Positions 14,423 to 22,674 of a stretch of 34,366 nt of DNA are shown piece by piece. The DNA lies in assembly GCA_023818375.1 (NCBI GenBank), contig JAMWCC010000022.1, positions 1 through 34,366 on the forward strand, read 5' to 3'. A program made the translations under genes and the position numbers. Source of the DNA: Candidatus Omnitrophota bacterium (GTDB lineage: Bacteria > Ratteibacteria > UBA8468 > B48-G9 > DTJG01). Position 1 is the stretch's first letter. Each line of letters starts with the position of its first letter. Under the pieces are notes generated by a model, which had not been told where the DNA came from, made no database searches, and worked only from the letters and a program-made list of their open reading frames with translations.

Positions 14423-16131
14423 TTTTTCCTTTTTCTCAGTTCATTCAATATTGCGACGTAAATTGCAGCACTCCATTGATAGTCCGAGATTGTCCTTACC
14501 CATCCTTTTTTACCAAGCCAGTCCTTTCTTGGCAGTTGTTTCGGGGGTATTTTGTTATCAGGGTCATAAAATTCAAAGATAGAACCGTTTTTTAGATACC
14601 ACTTTTCAACCCCGGATTTTGTCTTCAATGCCAGTTGTCTTGCAAGTTTTCTAAAACCATATCTTAGTAAACCTCTGTATATCATAAAATTGTAATTCAA
14701 CCATGTTCCACCCCTCCACATGTCTTTTGAAAATGATTTTTCATTTTTTGCAACAGAGGGTAGTGGAAAATCCGTCCAGAAGAGATTTTTGTCCTTGATT
14801 TTGTTTGAGATGGTTATCGCTTTATTTGGATCTGAGATACATGCAAAAAGAGGCAAGAATGAAGATACTGTTTTTATCCTGATAAACTCTCCATTCTGTT
14901 TTCTATCGTAATAGAAGCCATCTTTTTCGTCCCACAAAAACGTATCTACCAGTTTTCTTTTTTCATCTGCCAGAGTTTTCCAGATTGAAGATTCCTTCTG
15001 TCTTTTCAAAATTTCTGCAATTTTTGCGAGGTGTACCATTTCGTTTATTGCAAAACAGTTTAAATCAATTGCGGCAACAGGCTCATTTGGTTTAATTTCG
15101 TCGAATCTTGGGGAATTATCCATTCCTGATTCCCCACATTTTGAAACCAGATCTTTTTCAATACGCCATTCAAGGAGTCCGTCCTGGTCTCTGTCCCTGT
15201 TTTTATAAAGCCATCTGATATATTTTGAAATGTTTTCATAAATAACTTCAAGGAAATCCCGGTTACCTGTTTTCTTGAACAATTCATATCCTGCCCAGGC
15301 AAATAGTGGAGGTTGTGTCACGTTTTCATAGACCCTACCCTTTTCAGGACTCATTGTTATAGAGATGAACCCATCCTCTCTCTGACAGGATAATACTGCC
15401 AGAAGCGTCTGTTCGGCCAATGAGGGTGAAATAAAATAGTTTCCAAAAGTATGAAAGGCAGAGTCCCAGAACCACATATACCTGTGAGGCCATCTATCAG
15501 GAGTTGTCCAGGTATACTTAATTTTTCCCTGAGGGCTTTCACAATTAACCTTCATTACAGAAAGGGCTTTTAAGTAAGTTATTTTTTCTTTTTTATTTTT
15601 GAATTCCGGAAGGTGTGCTTTTTCAAAAAAATCCAACTTTTTTTTGATCTCTTTGCTGATGGGAATTCTATTTAATAGCATTGTCGCTTTTCTTCTCGCC
15701 TTTTCTATACTTTCCGGATCATATACGAGAGAAAATTTCTTACTTTTGTTATCAATCAGAAGTATAATTGCTCCAACATTTGTGAGAAGAGAAGAAACCA
15801 GATACCTTCCATCTGCTTGTGGAGTTGAATTCTCAAGAAATGGAACAAAATCATTGGTATACCTTCCTATAACTGCGTTTCTTTCAATAAAGACTATGCT
15901 AATTGGTGAATTTTTTGTAATGATAATATCTGAAGCAACAATTAGGGGCTCAGGTTTTCTGTTTGGGTTTGTTTTCCTGAAACCAAAATTTATACCATCA
16001 TCAATTCTTAAAACGAAACTGCCAAATTCTTCTTGTGTCCCGGCGATGAAAGGATGAATAACATCTGTTTTTCCTTCAATTCCTGAAAATGCAAAAATAA
16101 TATCTTTACCCCATATATTTGGATATACCAT
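14419..16131 (-). CDS. GH63/trehalase-like alpha-glycosidase
   Basis: The 570-residue protein has an N-terminal beta-rich part (1 to about 150) and an (alpha/alpha)6 barrel. Key barrel motifs are PHRYMWFWDSAFHTFG (215-230), LLEWRIEKD, and ESGMDNSPRF (334-343), where Asp338 matches the catalytic acid of the GH63/GH37 fold. A later GSIFEFYDP matches the segment with the catalytic base Glu. Relatives include glucosidase I, mannosylglycerate hydrolase and other alpha-glycosidases. No signal peptide is seen, so it acts in the cytoplasm. ATG at 16131 has AGGGAG six bases upstream and an extended -10 promoter before that. It is first in an operon with the URO-D-family gene. The substrate cannot be chosen between glucosides, mannosides and trehalose-like sugars. 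Confidence 0.82.
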   Translation of the reverse strand: MVYPNIWGKDIIFAFSGIEGKTDVIHPFIAGTQEEFGSFVLRIDDGINFGFRKTNPNRKPEPLIVASDIIITKNSPISIVFIERNAVIGRYTNDFVPFLENSTPQADGRYLVSSLLTNVGAIILLIDNKSKKFSLVYDPESIEKARRKATMLLNRIPISKEIKKKLDFFEKAHLPEFKNKKEKITYLKALSVMKVNCESPQGKIKYTWTTPDRWPHRYMWFWDSAFHTFGNYFISPSLAEQTLLAVLSCQREDGFISITMSPEKGRVYENVTQPPLFAWAGYELFKKTGNRDFLEVIYENISKYIRWLYKNRDRDQDGLLEWRIEKDLVSKCGESGMDNSPRFDEIKPNEPVAAIDLNCFAINEMVHLAKIAEILKRQKESSIWKTLADEKRKLVDTFLWDEKDGFYYDRKQNGEFIRIKTVSSFLPLFACISDPNKAITISNKIKDKNLFWTDFPLPSVAKNEKSFSKDMWRGGTWLNYNFMIYRGLLRYGFRKLARQLALKTKSGVEKWYLKNGSIFEFYDPDNKIPPKQLPRKDWLGKKGWVRTISDYQWSAAIYVAILNELRKRKK

Positions 16132-16162
16132 TTTTTTCTCCCTTAAACGATTCTTTTGACGA

Positions 16163-16171
16163 ATTATACCA
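16163..16171 (-). promoter_or_regulatory. Extended -10 promoter of the glycosidase operon
   Basis: Minus-strand TGGTATAAT is a perfect TATAAT with the extended -10 TGn. The -35 is poor, as tolerated with an extended -10. The start would be about 16156, giving a 25-base leader with a good ribosome site. Confidence 0.5.
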
Positions 16172-16207
16172 TAAAATTTTCTGCTTTTCTGAATTTTTCT
16201 TATGACT

Positions 16208-16236
16208 TTGACTTAACAGGGCAAATTTTGTATACT
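16208..16236 (+). promoter_or_regulatory. Promoter of the prepilin-Ig gene, apparently leaderless
   Basis: TTGACT (16208-16213) and TATACT (16231-16236) are separated by exactly 17 bases. The ATG begins at 16244, only 7 bases after the -10 box, so the transcript should start at or within a base or two of the ATG. There is no ribosome site between. Confidence 0.6.
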
Positions 16237-16243
16237 TAATTTT

Positions 16244-17998
16244 ATGAGAATCAAGGGATTTACACTAACAGAAATTGCAGCAGTTGCCGCAATTGTATCC
16301 ACGCTTTCTCTTGGTGGCTATCAGCTTGTGAAAAAGGGTAAGGATTCTGTTTGTATCAACAACCTCAAACAGATTGGGCAGGCAATAGCCATGTTTGAAG
16401 CAGATCACGATTCACTTCCCGAGGCGGTTTTTTACCCGAGGGATGCAAATGACCCGCGAGGAATTCATAGTCTTTTAAAGAAATATGGAGCCAGCCCACA
16501 ACTTTTTTTCTGCCCTGCACTATCTGCTGAATTTAATAAATACGGAACAAATTACATTTGGAACGAGGCAGCCTCGAAACGTAAAGAAGCCTCGAATGCA
16601 AGCCGAACCTGGTTGATGACTGAAATAACGTCTCTTTATCCTGAACTACCAACACCCCATACTGGTGGATATGGCATACTTTATGCTGATGGGCATACCG
16701 CGTTTGGAAGAGATATAGGTTTTCCACCTTTTGAAAGGCCAGTGCTTGCTTCAAATATATCGATTGAAAGGGAAAAAGAAGAAAAAACATTGGAAAAAAA
16801 AGAAGATGTTTTTGAGACGAAAGTTTCTACAGAATTAGGATCATATCAAATATTTAATATCCCTAAGGTTGCTCAGGCTGGTAAACCAATATCAATTACA
16901 ATAAAGGCGGTTGACAGGGAAGGAAAAATTTATGAATCTGATGAGAAATTAAAAATAATCGATTTTACTGGTAGTGTTGAACCAAATGAAATTCATCTAC
17001 AGAAAGGAATTGCAAACGCGATGATTCTTTTTAAAAAATCTCATGCTGCCAATACTTTAATTGTTATTGATTCCAAAGGAAGATGGAATGCTTCAAATGA
17101 ATTTACTGTGGAACCGGCGCAGGTGTCATCACTGGAGATTTTCCCACCAACCCATATTTACGCTGGTATAGTAGCAAATTTCAAGATAGTCTTTAAAGAT
17201 TTATACGGTAATCCTATTTTAAAAGATGGTATAAAAATTTCTATTAGGACGGATGTTGACGCAGAATATTCTTCAGAGGTTGTATCTAGTGCGGAAAAAG
17301 ATACTGTTGTTCCAATAATTTTTAAAAAAGCCGGTGAAACAAGGGTAAGTTTTTCGGTATCAGGAACTCTGATTAAGGAAAGCCTTTCGGTAGTTGTCAG
17401 ACCCGGACCTTTGGAAAAATTTGAGATAAGCCAGATCAAGTCACCTATTGAGGCAGGGACACCTGTTTCTATTACAGTTAAAGCACTTGACAAGTATGGA
17501 AACAGGACAAAGGGTTTTCTCATTTCTCAAGATGCATACAATCCTAAATATGTGCAGGAAGATATGTCATCTGGAATATGGATGGAAACAATTACTTTTG
17601 AAAAGGCGGTTTCAGAGACTTTTATTGAGATCAGCGATGGTATGGGGCATACAGGTAGATCTAATACCTTTAGTGTTGTTCCTTCTCAGCCTTCAAGAAT
17701 TAAATTAATCTCTGACAATCTTATAGCGATACAGGAACACGAATTCGGGATTGAATTTTCAGTTTTTGATAGATTTGGCAATGTCATATCTGGACTGGAA
17801 TCTAAGTTAATGGTCGAAGATGGCACGGATGGGAAAATTACTACCTTAGGGGATCATTATCTTTTGACATTGAATTTTAAGGAGCCTGGGAGAAAAAAAA
17901 TAAGGATATATTTGAGCGATAGAAGAGAAACTGTCTTTCTTGATTTTTATGTTGAGGTATTGCCAAAGAAACCAGTTTTAAAAAAGGAGGGTATGTAA
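16244..17998 (+). CDS. Prepilin (H-X9-DG type) fused to Ig-like repeats
   Basis: The N-terminus MRIKGFTLTE is a type IV prepilin leader: cleavage after Gly5, N-methyl Phe6, Glu10 at +5, then a hydrophobic helix (11-28). Residues 35-160 follow the plan of H-X9-DG pseudopilins (CINNLKQIGQAIAMFEADH, CPALSAEF, and His139-x9-Asp149-Gly150 in HTGGYGILYADG). Ordinary members end soon after. Here a charged linker (about 172-195) leads to roughly four beta-rich units of about 95 residues, each like the Ig-type domains of surface proteins (PKVAQAGKPISITIKAVDRE, GIVANFKIVFKDLYGNPI, EAGTPVSITVKALDKYGN, EHEFGIEFSVFDRFGN). The protein would be displayed on, or tether, a type II secretion/pilus-like fibre. 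It overlaps the next gene by one base (TAATG). Confidence 0.82.
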   Translation: MRIKGFTLTEIAAVAAIVSTLSLGGYQLVKKGKDSVCINNLKQIGQAIAMFEADHDSLPEAVFYPRDANDPRGIHSLLKKYGASPQLFFCPALSAEFNKYGTNYIWNEAASKRKEASNASRTWLMTEITSLYPELPTPHTGGYGILYADGHTAFGRDIGFPPFERPVLASNISIEREKEEKTLEKKEDVFETKVSTELGSYQIFNIPKVAQAGKPISITIKAVDREGKIYESDEKLKIIDFTGSVEPNEIHLQKGIANAMILFKKSHAANTLIVIDSKGRWNASNEFTVEPAQVSSLEIFPPTHIYAGIVANFKIVFKDLYGNPILKDGIKISIRTDVDAEYSSEVVSSAEKDTVVPIIFKKAGETRVSFSVSGTLIKESLSVVVRPGPLEKFEISQIKSPIEAGTPVSITVKALDKYGNRTKGFLISQDAYNPKYVQEDMSSGIWMETITFEKAVSETFIEISDGMGHTGRSNTFSVVPSQPSRIKLISDNLIAIQEHEFGIEFSVFDRFGNVISGLESKLMVEDGTDGKITTLGDHYLLTLNFKEPGRKKIRIYLSDRRETVFLDFYVEVLPKKPVLKKEGM

Positions 17999-18549
17999 TG
18001 TCAGCGCTTGTTGTTAGTGATACTCATGGTTCAGTTGCTGCCTGGGAAAAAATTAAAGAGTATCTAAAACCCAACATTGTTTGTATTTTCCATGCTGGAG
18101 ACATATACTATTTCGGACCAAGAAATCCGCTTCCTGATGGACATGCTCCAGGTACTCTTGCGTATGAATTGAATTCATTAAGCATTCCTCTGATATGTTC
18201 AAAGGGTAACTGTGATTCTGAAGTCGACCAGCTGGTAAGTAATTTTCCGTTATGCGATCCTTTTGCTTTTACTTTTTTGTATAAAAAGAAGATACTTGTT
18301 ACCCATGGCCACAAATTTTCAGATCAAGAGATTCTAAATCTTGCAAAACAATGGAAGATTAATATTGTTATCAACGGACATACGCATATTGCACAGTTAG
18401 AAAATAAGGATGGAATAGTGTTTTTAAATCCTGGAAGTTGTGCTCTTCCCAAAAATTTCCCAGGAATAGGATTAATTAGTGAAGATTGTGTTGAACTTTT
18501 CAATCTGCTTGATGGCTCTCTTGTTAAAAAGATAGATTTTTCTGATTGA
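17998..18549 (+). CDS. YfcE/MJ0936-type metallophosphodiesterase
   Basis: All five calcineurin-like metal motifs are visible in 183 residues: SDTHG (7-11), HAGDI (32-36), KGNCD, THGH and NGHTH. Members of this small family hydrolyse phosphodiesters or phosphomonoesters using two metal ions; the natural substrate is mostly unknown. Family proteins are 160-190 residues, so this is full length. The start ATG shares its A with the stop of the prepilin gene, and AAGGAGG lies seven bases upstream, inside that gene's end. There is no export signal, so the enzyme is cytoplasmic. Confidence 0.9.
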   Translation: MSALVVSDTHGSVAAWEKIKEYLKPNIVCIFHAGDIYYFGPRNPLPDGHAPGTLAYELNSLSIPLICSKGNCDSEVDQLVSNFPLCDPFAFTFLYKKKILVTHGHKFSDQEILNLAKQWKINIVINGHTHIAQLENKDGIVFLNPGSCALPKNFPGIGLISEDCVELFNLLDGSLVKKIDFSD

Positions 18550-18563
18550 TCAAAAAAATTTAC

Positions 18564-19826
18564 ATGTTTGGGAATAAAAAAAAGGCGAACGTTGGTATTG
18601 TTTGTGTGGGAAGTGAACTTTTGTTTCATACTGTAAACACAAATATACATACAGCAACAAGATTGCTTGAGACCAAAGGTTTTGGTGTCAGCTATAACGT
18701 AATTGTAGGTGATGAGATTGAAAGGATTCAAACAGCCGTGAAATTTTGTACAGAAAATTGTGATGTTGTTGTTGTTTCAGGTGGGCTTGGACCAACTTTT
18801 GATGATTTAACAAGGGAATCTATATCACAACTGATCGGAAGAAAATTAATTTTTTCGGTCGAAGCATGGAACGAAATACAGGAAAGATTTAAGGCGAGAA
18901 TGATCACAGAGATACCTGAAAAAAATAAAAAGCAGGCAATGATTATTGAAGGTAGCAAGATGTTATCAAATAAGTTAGGTACAGCTCCGGGAATGATGCT
19001 TGAATATAAAGGAAAAACAATTTTTCTTCTGCCCGGCGTACCAGCAGAATTTGAGGAAATGTTTAAAGAATATGTTGTGAGTGAACTTGAGAAAAGATTC
19101 AGTTCACCTGTTGGTATTGTTTGTAGGGGGTTTGGAATAACAGGTGTGCCAGAAGCTGTGGTTGAAGAAAAAACCGAAAAGCTTAGAGAAACAATTAGCC
19201 GTTTTGGTGGTAACTGGGTAGTTTTGGCTTTTCCCTATCTGATTGAGTTATGGCTTAGGTTACCACAAACAGAGTCGAGTCTCTTCAATAAAGTAGAACT
19301 GGAGTTGAGAGAAATTTTTAAAGATTCCTTTCTGGGATTGGATGGAATTTCAATACCGGAGGCACTTTTGAAAATTTTAAAGGAAAAGAAACTTACCTGT
19401 GCTTTTGCAGAATCCTGTACAGGTGGTCTGGCAGGACACCTTATTACCGAAGTTCCAGGTAGCTCAGAATGTTTCAATGGATCAATGGTCGTTTATTCCA
19501 ACACATTGAAAAAGAAAATATTAAAAATTCCAAAAACACTACTAAGAAAATTTGGCGCAGTGAGCGAGGAAACCGCCATAGCAATGTCAAAATCTGCCAG
19601 GAAGTATGGTAAGGCGGATGTTTCCCTCGCGATAACGGGCATTGCGGGACCATCAGGGGCAACGCCTGAAAAACCTGTAGGTCTTGTATGGATGGCTGTT
19701 GCTATTACCAATCATTATTTTGAATCAAAAAAATTTTATTTTTCTGGCACAAGGTCAATGATAAAATTGCGAGCAGCACTTGCGGGAATTGATTTTTTAC
19801 GCAGGACTGTTATGAAAATTCAATGA
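18564..19826 (+). CDS. cinA: CinA-type nicotinamide-nucleotide amidase/ADP-ribose pyrophosphatase
   Basis: The N-terminal MoCF-like half shows VGIVCVGSELLFHTVNTN, VVVVSGGLGPTFDDLTRESI and PGMMLEYKGKTIFLLPGVPA. The C-terminal amidase half shows FAESCTGGLAGHLITEVPG, YSNTLKKKIL, GAVSEETAIAMS and AITGIAGPSG. Two-domain CinA proteins are about 410-430 residues, matching the 420 here. The enzyme recycles NAD breakdown products (deamidation of nicotinamide mononucleotide; ADP-ribose hydrolysis). Two starts are possible: ATG 18564, used here, or TTG 18546, which overlaps the stop of the phosphodiesterase gene as TTGA. Neither has a clear ribosome site. The stop overlaps mltG by 4 bases. Confidence 0.9.
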   Translation: MFGNKKKANVGIVCVGSELLFHTVNTNIHTATRLLETKGFGVSYNVIVGDEIERIQTAVKFCTENCDVVVVSGGLGPTFDDLTRESISQLIGRKLIFSVEAWNEIQERFKARMITEIPEKNKKQAMIIEGSKMLSNKLGTAPGMMLEYKGKTIFLLPGVPAEFEEMFKEYVVSELEKRFSSPVGIVCRGFGITGVPEAVVEEKTEKLRETISRFGGNWVVLAFPYLIELWLRLPQTESSLFNKVELELREIFKDSFLGLDGISIPEALLKILKEKKLTCAFAESCTGGLAGHLITEVPGSSECFNGSMVVYSNTLKKKILKIPKTLLRKFGAVSEETAIAMSKSARKYGKADVSLAITGIAGPSGATPEKPVGLVWMAVAITNHYFESKKFYFSGTRSMIKLRAALAGIDFLRRTVMKIQ

Positions 19827-20803
19827 TGAGGATACTTTTAATCTGTTTGACTATTGTTGTTGGTTTGGGGATTGCGATTTTTTCTGCCAAGTACCACGCA
19901 AGCTTATATGGAGATTATCAGTTGCCAGGAACACTTGTTGAAATTCCAAAAAATGTTAATGCTCAACAGGTGGCAAATTTACTTTTTGAAAAGAAGATTA
20001 TAAAAAATACCAAGGCATTTTTAAAAATCTTGAATAGGAAAAGCGCTGACAGAAAAATAAAATCTGGAATATATGAATTTTCTGGGAAGCCTTACATCTA
20101 CGATGTTATAGATAAAATAGTTCAAGGAAAAGTTGCATATATTAAGGTTGTCTTTTATGAAGGAATAACTTGCCATGAGATAGCCAAAATCCTTGAACAA
20201 GAAGGAATAGCCTCTTCTGATGAATTTATTGAGTTCGCTAGGAAACAAAATCTTGAAGGATTTCTCTTCCCTGATACATATCAATTTCCCTATGGAATTT
20301 CAAAAGAAGCAGTAGCAAGAAGAATGATTGAAAGATTTTGGGAAATTTTCAATCAAATCCAGCCAAAAAATTCTGAATTATCCCAGGAAGAGATTAAAAA
20401 GATTGTTACAATTGCTTCAATTGTTGAAAAGGAAGCAGAGATCAATTCAGAGCGGCCAATAATTGCAGGTGTGTTTTATAATAGACTAAAGAAAAAAATG
20501 CCACTACAAAGCTGTGCTACGATAAAGTATGTAATAGGTAATAAGAAAAATCTTACCATGAGCGATTTAAAAATAGACTCGCCATACAATACCTATAGGT
20601 ACAAAGGTTTACCACCTGGACCTATCTGCAACCCAGGAAAAGAGTCTTTAAAAGCTGCACTCTATCCAACAAAAACACCTTATCTATTTTTTGTTTCAAA
20701 GGGCGATGGTACACACTATTTTTCAACCACATACTTAGAACATCTCAATGCCAAAAGTTTTTATACTGCAAACACCTATACAGAAACAGAAAATGTAAGA
20801 TAG
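19823..20803 (+). CDS. mltG: Endolytic murein transglycosylase MltG (YceG-like)
   Basis: A single N-terminal membrane helix (ILLICLTIVVGLGIAIFSA) anchors the protein in the inner membrane with its domain in the periplasm. A LysM-like subdomain (VEIPKNVNAQQVANLLFEKK) precedes the catalytic domain, which contains LEGFLFPDTYQFPYG, the active-site Glu in ASIVEKEA, and FYNRLKKKMPLQSC, ending with YKGLPPGPICNPGKESLKAA and FVSKGDGTHYFS. MltG cuts nascent glycan strands and so limits their length. The usual LQSDPT motif reads LQSCAT here. Length (326) is normal. ATGATG at the start allows either of two adjacent ATGs. Its stop lies 3 bases from the convergent tsaD stop. Confidence 0.93.
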   Translation: MMRILLICLTIVVGLGIAIFSAKYHASLYGDYQLPGTLVEIPKNVNAQQVANLLFEKKIIKNTKAFLKILNRKSADRKIKSGIYEFSGKPYIYDVIDKIVQGKVAYIKVVFYEGITCHEIAKILEQEGIASSDEFIEFARKQNLEGFLFPDTYQFPYGISKEAVARRMIERFWEIFNQIQPKNSELSQEEIKKIVTIASIVEKEAEINSERPIIAGVFYNRLKKKMPLQSCATIKYVIGNKKNLTMSDLKIDSPYNTYRYKGLPPGPICNPGKESLKAALYPTKTPYLFFVSKGDGTHYFSTTYLEHLNAKSFYTANTYTETENVR

Positions 20804-20806
20804 ATT

Positions 20807-21784
20807 TTACTTTGTTGGAATTACAACTATCTCATATGGATCCGGGCAATCTTTTTCCCTAATAAGATATTGGGTAAGAATTGCAACTTTTGCTCCATTG
20901 TCCATACATAAGTCAGGTCTTGCCATTACTGGTTCAACATTTTTTTCCTTCAATTTCTTTTCAATTTTCTTCCTAAGGTAGTTATTTCTTATTACCCCCC
21001 CACCAAACAAAAAATGTTCTACTTGATATAATTTTAAAGCGTCTTCTATCTTTAGGATTATTGAGTCAACAACTGCTTTTTGAAAAGCAGCTGCTATATT
21101 GGGTGCTTCCTTTAAACCATGTTTCAAAATGTAATAGTATACGGCAGTTTTAATCCCGCTGAAGCTAAAATCAAGAGAATTTTTTACATATGAAACAGGG
21201 AATTTAATTTTATCTTCACATCCTCGTAGCGCAATTTTTTCAACATGTATTCCACCAGGGAAAGGTAGGTTAAGCATTCTTCCAACCTTATCAAATGCTT
21301 CTCCACATGCGTCATCCCGGGTTTTTCCAAGCTGAACAAATTTTGTATAGTCCTTCAGAAGAAATACATTGGGCTGTCCGCCCGAGATGACCAAACCCAA
21401 GCATGGAAAAGAAATTTTCTTTTCAATAAAACACGCTGCTATATGCGCGTATAGATGGTTAATGTTATAAATTGGCTTACTAAGTGCGTATGCAAGACCG
21501 TGGGCAAAGGCATTGCCAACAAGAAGACTTCCTTTCAATCCAGGAGTATTTGTTACACCGAATGCATCTATTTGATATGGTAGTATTTTGCACCTTTTCA
21601 AACCTTCGTTAAAAAGCGGTACAATTTTTTCCAGATGTGCCCGACTTGCTAACTCTGGTACTATACCTCCGAATTTTGCATGAATTTTTTCCTGGCTTGC
21701 CACCAGATTGACAAGAATTCTAGAATTTTCTACTATCCCGATTGATGTTTCATCACATGAAGTTTCAATTCCAACTGTTATCAT
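20807..21784 (-). CDS. tsaD: tRNA N6-threonylcarbamoyladenosine transferase subunit TsaD
   Basis: TsaD transfers the threonylcarbamoyl group to A37 of ANN-decoding tRNAs, with TsaB and TsaE. The family path is complete: GIETSCDETSIGIV, FGGIVPELASRAHLEKI, metal ligands His110 and His114 in NHLYAHIAACF, FSFSGIKTAVYYYI, FGGGVIRNNYLR, and Asp295 in CMDNGAKVA. The SGGH segment of bacterial TsaD reads SGGQ (134-137), a change at a position that also varies in archaeal Kae1. At 325 residues it is full length. It is the last gene of the long minus operon and overlaps the deacetylase gene by 4 bases. Confidence 0.95.
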   Translation of the reverse strand: MITVGIETSCDETSIGIVENSRILVNLVASQEKIHAKFGGIVPELASRAHLEKIVPLFNEGLKRCKILPYQIDAFGVTNTPGLKGSLLVGNAFAHGLAYALSKPIYNINHLYAHIAACFIEKKISFPCLGLVISGGQPNVFLLKDYTKFVQLGKTRDDACGEAFDKVGRMLNLPFPGGIHVEKIALRGCEDKIKFPVSYVKNSLDFSFSGIKTAVYYYILKHGLKEAPNIAAAFQKAVVDSIILKIEDALKLYQVEHFLFGGGVIRNNYLRKKIEKKLKEKNVEPVMARPDLCMDNGAKVAILTQYLIREKDCPDPYEIVVIPTK

Positions 21785-22674
21785 TGTTTAATTACCTGGC
21801 TGATTAAAAGGAATTGATAACCCTGTTCTTTTAATTCCGGGATTTTCTGTTCAAGTACAGTAAATGTACTTGATCTTGCATGACCGATTGCAACAACCAT
21901 TCCTTTCTGAGACGCAATCTTTGCTGCTTTTTCCAAGCAATTTGCTATTTCCGAATACTCGGAAGATCCATCTATAAAAATATCCCGCTTTGTTGATGGT
22001 ACACCCATATCCTTTGCAAGTAGATAACCCACAGACTCTTTTGCAGTAAGACTATCAACATATATGAGTTTTTTTTCCTTGATTTTCTGTAAAAGGATCT
22101 CCATTTTTTCTTTGTCAGTTGTAAACCTTGAACCCATGTGATGATTGACTCCTGTGATATACGGACCAAATTTTTCAAAATACTCATCGATTTTTTTGTT
22201 AATCTCTTCGTTTGACATACTAATTGTAAGGAAGCCTTGCATTAGTCTCGTTTCTGAACTGGAGTTTACTTCGGGTTCAAGTGGTACATGAAGAATCATC
22301 TCAAGATTTTTTCTTCCTGATAGTTGTTGGGCTATTTTTAATCCGAAAGGGCTATCAGGAAGAATAGCCAAAGTTAATGGTACATTAAGTTTGGTTATCT
22401 TGGAAACAATTTCAGGGTTCCATCCCACATCATCAATTATAAGCGCAATCTTTCCGCATTGCCTTTTCTTGGGTAGTGGAACACAGTTTTCTATCTCTTT
22501 TTCCTTTTCGACCTTTATTTTTTCTTCGTGTGTAATTTCATTTACTTTTTTTTGTGGTCGTTGTTTTTTTATTTCCTCGATTAAAAACAAGATTGTCAGT
22601 AAAATTAGTAAAACCAGAAACAATATAACAATTGTTCCTTTTTTAGTGTGGATTGTGTTGTATCTTATTTTCAT
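21781..22674 (-). CDS. Divergent polysaccharide deacetylase family protein (Polysacc_deac_2)
   Basis: An N-terminal membrane anchor (residues about 13-31, TIVILFLVLLILLTILFLI) and a Lys/Glu-rich linker lead into a NodB-like barrel: GKIALIIDDVGWN, PLTLAILPDSPFG, MILHVPLEP, GVNHHMGSRFTTD, YVDSLTAKESVG and VVAIGHARSSTFTVLEQKIP. This matches Pfam PF04748, usually found beside a C-terminal processing protease, as here. The barrel resembles metal-dependent deacetylases, but activity is unproven in the family. It probably acts on peptidoglycan or another envelope polymer in the periplasm. It overlaps the genes on both sides by 4 bases. Confidence 0.88.
   Translation of the reverse strand: MKIRYNTIHTKKGTIVILFLVLLILLTILFLIEEIKKQRPQKKVNEITHEEKIKVEKEKEIENCVPLPKKRQCGKIALIIDDVGWNPEIVSKITKLNVPLTLAILPDSPFGLKIAQQLSGRKNLEMILHVPLEPEVNSSSETRLMQGFLTISMSNEEINKKIDEYFEKFGPYITGVNHHMGSRFTTDKEKMEILLQKIKEKKLIYVDSLTAKESVGYLLAKDMGVPSTKRDIFIDGSSEYSEIANCLEKAAKIASQKGMVVAIGHARSSTFTVLEQKIPELKEQGYQFLLISQVIKQ

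Noticed and set aside
20800-20810. Terminator between mltG and tsaD
   Set aside because: The stops are 3 bases apart and I see no GC-rich hairpin with a T run on either strand.
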